Positions 1-5,448 of a DNA stretch of 5,448 bases are shown piece after piece. The DNA is taken from contig CAXUEX010000177.1 of NCBI GenBank assembly GCA_964250215.1, positions 1 to 5,448 of the forward strand, in the 5' to 3' direction. A program made the translations under genes and the position numbers. The notes under the pieces are model-generated. The model searched no databases. It was not told the origin of the DNA and saw only the letters and a list, made by a program, of their open reading frames with translations. Numbering within the stretch: position 1 is the first letter of the stretch; the number at the start of each line of letters is the position of its first letter. The stretch comes from DAIDJM01 sp964250215 (GTDB lineage: Bacteria; Pseudomonadota; Alphaproteobacteria; Acetobacterales; Acetobacteraceae).

Positions 1-384
1 GTGCTGCTGGCGCGGGGGCGGGCGGCGGATCCACATCAGCAGGCAAGGATCGGGCGGGCGCTGATTGCGCAGGAGACCGCTTCGCTCTGGGTGTGGCGCG
101 CGGCGATGGTTGGCGAGGCGGAAAGCGGCGAGGCGGCGGACATTGCGAATTACGTGAATTTGGCGCGCATCGCCGTGGAGACGGCATGCCTGGAAGCCAT
201 GCAGATGGTGCAGCGCGGGCTGGGGATGTCGGCGTTCCGTCGCGGCTCGCTGACCGAATTGCTGCTGCGCGATCTGGCGGTGTATTTGCGCCAGCCTGCG
301 CCGGATGCGGCGCTGGGCGAGGCGGCGGCGCATTTTGCCGCGCGCGCGCTGCCGAACTTGCCCGCGGACGGGGCCGATGGGTGA
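1..384 (+). CDS. Acyl-CoA dehydrogenase-family protein, C-terminal part (5' end outside window)
   Basis: This is the last 127 residues of a larger protein; the GTG at position 1 is simply an in-frame codon at the window edge and not a credible start. The visible part fits the C-terminal helical domain of acyl-CoA dehydrogenases, flavoproteins that oxidise acyl thioesters at the alpha-beta bond. Seen directly: an alanine-rich helical stretch with DPHQQARIGRA near residues 10-20, then NYVNLARIAVETACLEAM, a QRGLGMSAF segment and LLRDLAVYLRQPAPD near the end. The last segment matches my memory of the subfamily found beside NodS-like methyltransferases, which is diverged from fatty-acid beta-oxidation enzymes. 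The FAD and substrate sites are out of view, so catalytic competence cannot be judged. The stop (TGA, 382-384) overlaps the next start by 8 bases, implying one operon and coupled translation. Family call fairly sure; substrate unknown. Confidence 0.75.
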   Translation: MLLARGRAADPHQQARIGRALIAQETASLWVWRAAMVGEAESGEAADIANYVNLARIAVETACLEAMQMVQRGLGMSAFRRGSLTELLLRDLAVYLRQPAPDAALGEAAAHFAARALPNLPADGADG

Positions 385-943
385 ATCGCTGCCGCCGGCG
401 TATTTCGATGCGATCTACGCGGAAAATCCCGATCCCTGGGGGTTCGAGACCAGCGACTACGAGCGCGCGAAATACGCGGCGACGCTGGCCGCGCTGCCGC
501 GGGCGCGGTTTGCGCGCGGGTTCGAGCCGGGCTGCGCGAACGGCGTGCTGACGGCGCAGTTGGCCCCGCGCTGCGACGCATTGCTGGCCGTGGACGTGGC
601 GGAACGCGCGCTGGCGCGGGCGCGGCAGCGCTGCGCGGGCATGAAGGGGGTGACGATTCGGGCCATGCAGGTGCCCCGCGAATGGCCGACGGGCGGTTTC
701 GATCTGATCGTGTTTTCGGAAATGCTGTATTATCTCTCGGCAGCGGAGCTGGCGCTGGCCGCCGCGCGAGCCGCCGGCAGCCTGGAACCGGATGGCGCGG
801 TGCTGCTGGTGCATTACGTGCTGCCGACCGATTACCCGCTGGGCGGGGACACGGCGGCGGAACAATTTATTGCGTGCAGCTTGCTCAGGCCGGTTCGGCA
901 GTTGCGGGAAGCGGCATATCGGCTGGATGTGCTGTTGCGCTGA
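377..943 (+). CDS. NodS-like class I SAM-dependent methyltransferase
   Basis: The 188-residue protein looks complete and matches the short NodS-like class I methyltransferases. Seen: an N-terminal signature YFDAIYAENPDPWGF (residues 9-23) followed by YERAKYAATLAALP; SAM-binding motif I as FEPGCANGVLT (49-59); an acidic residue D73 ending beta-2 (AVDVAE); QVPREWP (98-104); FDLIVFSEMLYYL (108-120); and a conserved-looking C-terminal YRLDVL. Rhizobial NodS N-methylates the free amine of the de-N-acetylated Nod-factor backbone. By analogy the target here may be an amino sugar, but that is inference. I chose ATG 377 because the family signature starts about 8 residues later; an upstream in-frame ATG at 305 only adds an arginine-rich out-of-frame shadow of the preceding gene. 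The gene overlaps the dehydrogenase by 8 bases at its start and the glycosyltransferase by 59 bases at its end. It is cytoplasmic, with no signal peptide. Confidence 0.88.
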   Translation: MGESLPPAYFDAIYAENPDPWGFETSDYERAKYAATLAALPRARFARGFEPGCANGVLTAQLAPRCDALLAVDVAERALARARQRCAGMKGVTIRAMQVPREWPTGGFDLIVFSEMLYYLSAAELALAAARAAGSLEPDGAVLLVHYVLPTDYPLGGDTAAEQFIACSLLRPVRQLREAAYRLDVLLR

Positions 944-1985
944 GTCGCCGCAATATCTGTTCGGCGCGCGCGGTTTCTGCCGGCAGGGCCGAGACCGGCA
1001 CGCGCAGGCGGCGGCTGAGCCAGGAACTGCGGGATTGCAGCTTCTCCCACGCGGTGCCGAACCAGCGCTCGCCGCGCAGCAGGGACTCATCCGTGGCCGC
1101 GACGCCGAGTTGGGCGGCGAGCACCGGCGGAATTACCGATCGGTCCTGCCATGCCAGGCGCGCCCGGCCGCGCAGCCAGGCGCGGCGCGCGGCATCGCGC
1201 GCGGGTTCCAGGCGCTCATCGAGAAACTGGTCGGGGCAGACGATCCGACGCCGTATCGTATCCGCCATGCCGCCGGCGGCGCGGCCGGCGAGGCGGGCGG
1301 AGACGATGACGCGGCACGCCGGCGCGTGGCGGATGCGGGCATCGACGCGGCGAAGGGCGGCGAAGAATTCGCGGTCTTCGCCGAGCGTTGCCCGCGGCAT
1401 GCCGCCTGCGCGTGCGTAGGCAGCACAAGTGACGGCGATGCTGGCGCCGCTGTGCTCATCGTGGCGCGGCCAGGGATCGACGGGATCGGCATCGAGACGC
1501 GCCGCGAGCGCATCGAGCAGGCGGGCGTAGCGGCATTCGCGCGCGTCTGCTTCGTGCAGATGCGACGGGATGCGCTTGGCGCCGAGCGGCTCGATCACGG
1601 CGATGCCGGCCACGGCCTCGGCGCCGGCGGCGACGGCGGCGAGGTTGGCGGCAAGCCAGTTTGGTTCCGGACGCGCATCGGCATCGGTGGTGAGGATTAC
1701 GCCATGCGGCCCGGCGAGCGCGGCGGCGACATCCATGGCGATGCGGCGCGCGGCGCCGGCGCAGGCGGCGGTGCCGGCGAGCGTGATTTCGATCGGGTGG
1801 AGCGCGAAGGGCAGCGACGGGGCGATGGCGCGCGCGCGTGAAGCGGTTTCATCGGTACAGTTGTTCAAGCAGAGGACCAGGGCGTCCGGCGGCTGCAACT
1901 GCGCCGCTAGCGCGGCGAGGCAGGCTTGGATCTCTTCGGCTTCGTTGCGGGCGGGGATGGCGATTACGGCGCGCGGGCGGGACAT
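885..1985 (-). CDS. Family 2 glycosyltransferase (GT-A fold)
   Basis: The 366-residue protein is an inverting glycosyltransferase of the GT2 type, transferring a sugar from a nucleotide-sugar to an unknown acceptor. Seen from ATG 1985: a first beta strand and nucleotide-binding loop AVIAIPARNEAEEI (6-19); CLNNCTDET (39-47); a DxD-type metal site in TTDADARP (99-106); and a late acidic motif GGMPRATLGEDREF (194-207), where ED would include the catalytic base. The remaining roughly 160 residues are arginine-rich and probably helical, with no clear membrane segment. An in-frame GTG at 2000 adds five residues (VFRPR); neither start has a good ribosome binding site. ATG 1985 is preferred because the GT-A core begins directly after it. 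The gene lies 62-77 bases downstream of the exported repeat protein on the same strand and faces the methyltransferase convergently. In related genomes, as I remember them, such a glycosyltransferase usually belongs to the dehydrogenase/methyltransferase cluster, so its opposite orientation here is notable. Confidence 0.85.
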   Translation of the reverse strand: MSRPRAVIAIPARNEAEEIQACLAALAAQLQPPDALVLCLNNCTDETASRARAIAPSLPFALHPIEITLAGTAACAGAARRIAMDVAAALAGPHGVILTTDADARPEPNWLAANLAAVAAGAEAVAGIAVIEPLGAKRIPSHLHEADARECRYARLLDALAARLDADPVDPWPRHDEHSGASIAVTCAAYARAGGMPRATLGEDREFFAALRRVDARIRHAPACRVIVSARLAGRAAGGMADTIRRRIVCPDQFLDERLEPARDAARRAWLRGRARLAWQDRSVIPPVLAAQLGVAATDESLLRGERWFGTAWEKLQSRSSWLSRRLRVPVSALPAETARAEQILRRLSATAHPADMPLPATAEPA

Positions 1986-2037
1986 GCGCGGGCGGAACAC
2001 CGGTTGGCGAGGAAAGTTCCCGGGCGTTCACCGAAGA

Positions 2038-2056
2038 CCAGGGGCTTCGCCCATGG
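2038..2056 (-). terminator. Short intergenic hairpin, possible weak terminator or dispersed palindrome
   Basis: The arms 2038-2045 (CCAGGGGC) and 2049-2056 (GCCCATGG) pair over 8 positions with a single G-A mismatch around a TTC loop. The hairpin begins 7 bases past the stop of the exported repeat protein and precedes the glycosyltransferase start. No T-run follows on the - strand (next bases TCTTCGG), so it is not a classical intrinsic terminator. It could also be a worn copy of the short GC-rich palindromes scattered between genes in this bacterial group, which is an inference from memory. Confidence 0.35.
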
Positions 2057-2062
2057 ACCCGA

Positions 2063-3121
2063 TCATTGCGACAACATGATCGTGCCGAAGAACGCGCTTG
2101 CGGCGGGCTGCCCCATGGTGCCGTAACAGACGACGATGTCCCGCAGGTATTTCGCCTTTATCAGACTGGTTCTGAATGCCACCTGATTGCAGTTTACGGG
2201 AATTTCAGAGAATGGCGTTTCGAGGCCGACCAGGCTTGAGAACGGCGCCGCAGGAAGCCCCAGCTTGTAGGTGTTCGGCGCAATCAGGCCTGCGTTCATG
2301 CGGGCTCCTGTGGTCGTGTAGTTGATCGACGGAAAGTAATGCGGCTGGGCACTCTCATCGGCTGTTGCATAACCGGCAGCGCCGGTGGCCGGAACACCGC
2401 CGGCAGCGGTGGTCGCGTGCGTGAAGCTCAGCATGAACTGGACGTCGGTCGGGGCGCCCGATGCGTCGTAACAGCTCACCCCGGACGCGAAACCGGTGAT
2501 GCCGCTGCCGTAGAAAGGCAGCGTGCAGCGTACTGCCCGCCTGGCCACTGGGGTGACCTGCCAATCTCCATAGTCGCTGCTGAATTTTGGTGCGGGGACG
2601 GTTATTCTCCAGAAGCCGACCCCACCGCGCATAATCCGGTTAGTGCCACCAGCGGAATTGAAACTGTAGGCGGGATTGGGCGCATAGTGCGCCTTTTTCG
2701 GTTGATCGTCCCAGAAGAAGCCGATCTGGCCGCCCTTTGGGGCTGTTGTCCTGGACTGATAGAACAGCACGAAATCCGACTTGGCGCGAGCGCCGGCCGG
2801 GTTGAAGCAATCCACCTCGGCGGTTACATTTGTTCCGTCCGAGGTCCAGCCGCCGAGCGTGCAGTAATCCGGTTTTGCACCGGCCGCGTTCACCTGCATG
2901 TTGCTTCCGGTGGCATTACCGACTCCGCCCAGGGTGACTTGCCATTTGCCGCCGCCGAGATACGTGACCGCATTGATGCCACCGGTGGAATTGAAGGTTC
3001 GGTCGGCAACAGGCGTTCCATCGAGGGTGCGGACCCAGGCGGCGGTTTGCGCGCTAGAGGTGCCAGAAAATGCCGCGCCGCCGGCCATGCACGCGGCGGC
3101 GAAAGATACCAGATGTCTCAT
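2063..3121 (-). CDS. Exported protein of three tandem cysteine-paired repeats, function unknown
   Basis: The 352-residue protein has a Sec-type signal peptide (residues 1 to about 25: MRH, hydrophobic core, SSAQ), so it should be periplasmic or secreted. The rest is three diverged copies of one domain of about 110 residues. Copy 1 has FNSTGGIN (43-50), GKWQVTLGGVG (58-68) and Cys87/Cys105. Copy 2 has FNSAGGTN (154-161), GFWRITVPAP (169-178) and Cys199/Cys217. Copy 3 has YTTTGARMN (268-276), NTYKLGLPA (283-291) and Cys311/Cys332. Linkers share an HYxPxxxY pattern (145-152 and 261-268). One pair of cysteines per copy suggests an intradomain disulfide, consistent with export. I recall similar repeats in secreted actinobacterial proteins of unknown function. 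There are no catalytic motifs, transmembrane segments or lipobox. ATG 3121 is chosen for the signal peptide; a weak GGGA lies 10 bases upstream. A hand count of 2641-2700 gives 33 G or C in 60, against 50 in 60 at 1261-1320, so this gene is compositionally distinct. Confidence 0.8.
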   Translation of the reverse strand: MRHLVSFAAACMAGGAAFSGTSSAQTAAWVRTLDGTPVADRTFNSTGGINAVTYLGGGKWQVTLGGVGNATGSNMQVNAAGAKPDYCTLGGWTSDGTNVTAEVDCFNPAGARAKSDFVLFYQSRTTAPKGGQIGFFWDDQPKKAHYAPNPAYSFNSAGGTNRIMRGGVGFWRITVPAPKFSSDYGDWQVTPVARRAVRCTLPFYGSGITGFASGVSCYDASGAPTDVQFMLSFTHATTAAGGVPATGAAGYATADESAQPHYFPSINYTTTGARMNAGLIAPNTYKLGLPAAPFSSLVGLETPFSEIPVNCNQVAFRTSLIKAKYLRDIVVCYGTMGQPAASAFFGTIMLSQ

Positions 3122-3249
3122 ACTGGGCGCGTTCCCGGTTGGTGCTTTGATTTCGCTGGAATTACATGGTTGGCACGCGGGCTGGCGATGACGTTTCCGT
3201 GAACATCACCGGCCACGCCTCAATGAAGCCCTTGGCATCGGAAACACGC
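3122..3249. other. Intergenic spacer between peptidase and repeat protein
   Basis: These 128 bases separate the peptidase stop from the start of the exported repeat protein on the same strand. I find no convincing open reading frame, RNA gene or T-tailed hairpin. It is long enough to hold a promoter for the repeat protein, but no clear -35/-10 pair stands out; TGTAAT near 3164-3169 on the - strand is the only weak -10-like match. Confidence 0.5.
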
Positions 3250-5305
3250 CTATTGCAGGTATTTCCCGAACCATGCCACGGCGCGATCCTCAAAATCCTG
3301 CACGTGTTTCGGATCGTGCATCCAGTGGCCTTCGCCGGGATAGATCACGGCCTGCGTCGGCACGCCGAGATCGTGCAGCGCGTGCCAGAACTCCTGGGTC
3401 TGCGGCGCGGGGCATTCGATGTCCTGCGCGCCGACCACCATGAGCGTGGGGGTTTTCACGTTCTTGACGAAATCGATCGGCGAGGATTTCGCGTAGACGG
3501 CCGGGTCGTCGTAAACCGAGGCGCCGAAGAACGGGATCATCCAGCCGTCAATGCCGTTCTCGCCGTAATAGCTGAGCCAGTCGGAGAGGCCGGCGCCGGC
3601 GACGGCGGCCTTAAAACGGTTGGTTTGCGTAATGGCCCACATGGTCATGTAGCCGCCGTAGCTCCAACCGCTGATGCCGAGGCGGTTGTTGTCGATCGGG
3701 GCGGCGGCTTCGGCGGCGTTGGTGCCGGTGAGGATGTCGCGCAGATCGCCGCCGCCGAAATCCTTGACGTTGGCGCGGGTGAAGGCTTCGCCCTGGCCAT
3801 AGCTGCCGCGCGGGTTGGGCAGGAACAGCGCATAGCCGGCATCGAGCAGCCGGCGCGCCAGGCCGCCACCGACGAACCGGGGCACGTTCGCCCAGGCCGG
3901 GCCGCCATGCACTTCCACGATCATCGGCAGCTTGCCGTCTCCCCCGTGCTCGGGCAGCAGCAGCCAGCCCTGCTCGTGGAAGCCATCCTGCGTCCATTGC
4001 ACCGATTGCGCGCGCACGGGTGCTGCGAGCCCGGCGTTCGCATGGCTCAGGTTGTGCCACTGGCCGATGCGGCCGACGGCGATTTCCGGCGCGGTGGTGA
4101 AATTCTCGCGCACCGCGGCAGAGGTTTCGGTGCCGCAGGCGGGGACGATGCCGATGCCCTCGCCGCCGCGCAGCAGATCGGTTCCGGAATAGAGCGATTT
4201 CGTTTCGCCCGGCTTGCCGCCGAGTGCCGCGACCTCGATCTTGTCGTCGGCGAGCTGGGTGGCGATCAGGCCCTGACCGGGGCGGCAGCTCCAGTCGAGC
4301 GACGTGACGCTGGCGTGCGCGCCTGCGGTGAGGTTGGTGGCTTGGCCGCCGGCGATGGGCAGCACGAAGGCGTCGCCGCCGGTGGCGCCGAAATCGCTCA
4401 TCAGGCCGCCGATGAAGGCAACTTGGCGGCCGTCGGGCGAGACTTTCGGCGTCGCGATCTGCAGTTGCGGGGAGCGCGCCGAGAAGATGACGGTGCCCGC
4501 GGCTTTGGCCGCGTCGAAGGCGTAGAGTTTGGCGATCCACCAATGGTCGTCGCCATCGCCCGGCGCGGCGGTGCCGACGAAGCCGGTGCCGTCCGGGCGC
4601 CAATCGTATTCATAGACGAACAAATCCGCGGGCGAGGCGTATTTGAGCGATCCGTCCGGCTGCAGGATGGCAATACGCTGCTCGTGCACGTCCGCACCCA
4701 ATTCGCCGGCGGGTTCGGCACCGGCTTCCACGGCGCCGCGTTCCTTGCGGGCGTTGGCGATGGCGAGCGCGGCGAGCTGGCCATGCGGGCCGTACCGCAA
4801 GCTGCCGAGCGTGCCGGAAAACTTGGCGAGCAGGTTGGGCCAGCCGTATTCGGTACCGACTTTGTAGATGGAATGATCGTGGCTGCCCGGCTGGCGCAGC
4901 ACGAAGGCGAGCGTGCGGCCATCTGGCGCCCAGGCGAGATCGGACGGCGTGCATTGCGGCACGGCGCCGCAGGGGAGGGCGACGCTGCGCTCGGCAGCGT
5001 CGGCGGTGGCGCGGATGACGAGGCGACGGATATCGACCTCGCCCGATGGCGTCTGGGAGGGGTCCACCGACGCGACGGGGGCGGCGCCGTTGTTGTCGCC
5101 GGTCCCGAACGCCGTGAGCGTGNNNNNNNNNNCGACGGATATCGACCTCGCCCGATGGCGTCTGGTCGCCTTCCACGGACGCGACGTGGGCGCCATCGGG
5201 CGACAGCGCGATTTCGAGGAATTCGTGCACCGGGCGGGCATGGGCGAGGCCGGCGGTGGTCAGGAAAATGGCCGGTATCGACGTGGAAAGAAGAAGCGAC
5301 TTCAT
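3250..5305 (-). CDS. Exported S9-family serine peptidase (dipeptidyl aminopeptidase/acylaminoacyl-peptidase type), interrupted by an assembly gap
   Basis: This is a prolyl oligopeptidase-superfamily enzyme, which removes dipeptides or blocked residues from peptides; the exact specificity is not readable. ATG 5305 starts a clear signal peptide (residues 1-23, ending LAHA), so it acts in the periplasm. The N-terminal half has beta-propeller-like strands: ALSPDGAHVASVEG near residues 33-46, LAWAPDGRTLAFVL, YDWRPDGTGFVG and KVSPDGRQVAFIGG. The C-terminal alpha/beta-hydrolase domain carries EVHGGP, the nucleophile in GWSYGGYM (Ser codon 3661-3663), Asp in GAQDIECP (codon 3421-3423) and His in GEGHW (codon 3325-3327). 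Spacing of 80 and 32 residues fits family S9. An AGGG lies 9 bases before the start. As given, the N-terminal 57 residues are out of frame with the body because the run of 10 Ns has an arbitrary length. Collapsing the 33-base repeat around the gap gives a continuous 648-residue protein (Ser512, Asp592, His624). The break is most likely in the assembly, not in the gene. Confidence 0.9.
5024..5056. repeat. 33-base direct repeat, copy left of the gap
   Basis: It is identical to 5133-5165. Read on the - strand in the peptidase frame it encodes QTPSGEVDIR and continues into RLVIRATADA. Weaker similarity continues beyond the exact match (both copies then read VASV followed by Asp or Glu), so the copies look like homologous coding sequence and not a chance match. 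Confidence 0.9.
5123..5132. other. Assembly gap (10 Ns)
   Basis: Ten unknown bases lie inside the peptidase gene. For the N-terminal frame to join the peptidase body across the sequence as written, the true gap must be a multiple of three, which ten is not; the run is therefore a placeholder length. Confidence 0.98.
5133..5165. repeat. 33-base direct repeat, copy right of the gap
   Basis: It starts at the very first base after the Ns, as expected of a contig ending inside a sequence shared with its neighbour. It encodes the same QTPSGEVDIR segment in the frame of the peptidase signal peptide. The offset between the two copies is 109 bases including the Ns, and deleting exactly that much restores the reading frame. 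Confidence 0.9.
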
Positions 5306-5309
5306 GCGT

Positions 5310-5356
5310 CCGCACCCTGGAATTACGGGCGTTCCATCCCGCTTCGCAGGGTGCGG
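5310..5356 (-). promoter_or_regulatory. Leader inverted repeat covering the peptidase ribosome binding site
   Basis: A perfect 10-base inverted repeat has arms 5310-5319 and 5347-5356 (on the - strand CCGCACCCTG, then CAGGGTGCGG). The 27-base interior holds a second 4-base stem (CGGG with CCCG). The start-proximal arm contains AGGG, the best Shine-Dalgarno match for the peptidase, and ends 4 bases before ATG 5305. Folded in RNA it would hide that site; alternatively the arms are half-sites for a DNA-binding regulator. The pairing is directly visible; the role is inferred. Confidence 0.5.
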
Positions 5357-5374
5357 CGCAAGGGGTTGCTGGCC

Positions 5375-5448
5375 TCAAGGAGGCGGCGCGCCGCTGCCGC
5401 TGGGGGTGCCGTTGCCGGTACCGGTGCCGGTGCCGGCCGCACCCGCGC
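5375..5448 (-). CDS. Probable C-terminal tail of an upstream gene, Gly/Thr-rich (partial)
   Basis: On the - strand an open frame enters from the right edge and stops at TGA 5375-5377, 69 bases before the peptidase start. Its 23 visible residues are low-complexity: alternating Gly with Thr, Asn and Ser (GTGTGTGNGT), ending in three prolines. Such tails are common as flexible C-termini of exported proteins, and the gene would be co-directional with the peptidase. The evidence is weak because the piece is short; the opposite strand also reads openly as a Val-Pro repeat. The protein cannot be identified. Confidence 0.35.
   Translation of the reverse strand, partial: AGAAGTGTGTGNGTPSGSGAPPP

Noticed and set aside
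305..376. Upstream in-frame ATG as a longer methyltransferase start
   Set aside because: The extra 24 residues are an arginine-rich shadow of the dehydrogenase C-terminus, and NodS-like proteins start close to the YFDAIY signature.
792..1841. Long + strand open frame of 349 codons opposite the glycosyltransferase
   Set aside because: It has no recognisable motif and is Gly/Arg/Ala-rich, as expected from the complement of very GC-rich coding DNA. The - strand has a coherent GT2 enzyme there.
2011..2020. Near-palindrome GGAA-AG-TTCC upstream of the glycosyltransferase
   Set aside because: Four-base arms are too short to support an operator call, and no partner site was found.
2339..3202. + strand open frame of 287 codons opposite the exported repeat protein
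   Set aside because: The - strand product has a signal peptide and an internal repeat structure; the + product shows neither and would end in the spacer.
3611..4603. Arginine-rich - strand open frame overlapping the S9 peptidase
   Set aside because: It is a frame-shifted shadow of the peptidase; the Arg/His-rich composition is typical of out-of-frame reading.
5377..5383. Perfect AAGGAGG on the + strand, suggesting a + strand gene start near the right edge
   Set aside because: No ATG, GTG or TTG lies at suitable spacing; the first GTG is about 22 bases away. It is the complement of proline codons and the stop of the - strand tail.
1..5448. CRISPR arrays, tRNA or rRNA genes, insertion sequence ends, toxin-antitoxin or phage genes
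   Set aside because: I saw no regularly spaced repeats, no tRNA-like cloverleaf sequence and no transposase, integrase or phage motifs in either strand.

Overview
The window is very GC-rich DNA with coding on both strands. Its gene content (a NodS-like methyltransferase next to an acyl-CoA dehydrogenase and a family 2 glycosyltransferase, plus an exported S9 peptidase) suggests an alphaproteobacterium, most likely Acetobacteraceae or a near relative. That placement rests on remembered family resemblance, not on a search. A run of 10 Ns at 5123-5132 marks a draft assembly or metagenome-assembled genome.

Left part (1-2000): the 3' end of an acyl-CoA dehydrogenase-family gene overlaps by 8 bases the start of a complete NodS-like SAM-dependent methyltransferase, so the two are translationally coupled on the + strand. 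A family 2 glycosyltransferase on the - strand runs into the methyltransferase tail-to-tail, and their 3' ends share 59 bases. These three families often sit together, commonly with a PIG-L deacetylase that would lie outside this window. They look like a poorly described pathway that builds or modifies an amino-sugar-containing glycan or lipid.

Middle (2001-3121): a short intergenic hairpin is followed by a - strand gene for an exported protein of 352 residues. The mature part is three diverged tandem copies of a domain of about 110 residues, each with one pair of cysteines. Its DNA is less GC-rich than its neighbours. I do not know its function.

Right part (3122-5448): after a 128-base spacer comes an exported S9-family (prolyl oligopeptidase-type) serine peptidase on the - strand with an intact Ser-Asp-His triad. 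Its N-terminal region is broken by the N run, and the same 33 bases occur on both sides of the gap. Collapsing the two copies gives one uninterrupted 648-residue protein. The peptidase leader contains a perfect 10-base inverted repeat whose start-proximal arm carries the likely ribosome binding site. At the right edge is a probable Gly/Thr-rich C-terminal tail of another - strand gene.

The exported repeat protein and the peptidase have no evident functional link to the left cluster. The candidates for something undescribed are the acyl-CoA dehydrogenase/methyltransferase/glycosyltransferase set and the three-repeat cysteine-paired exported protein.
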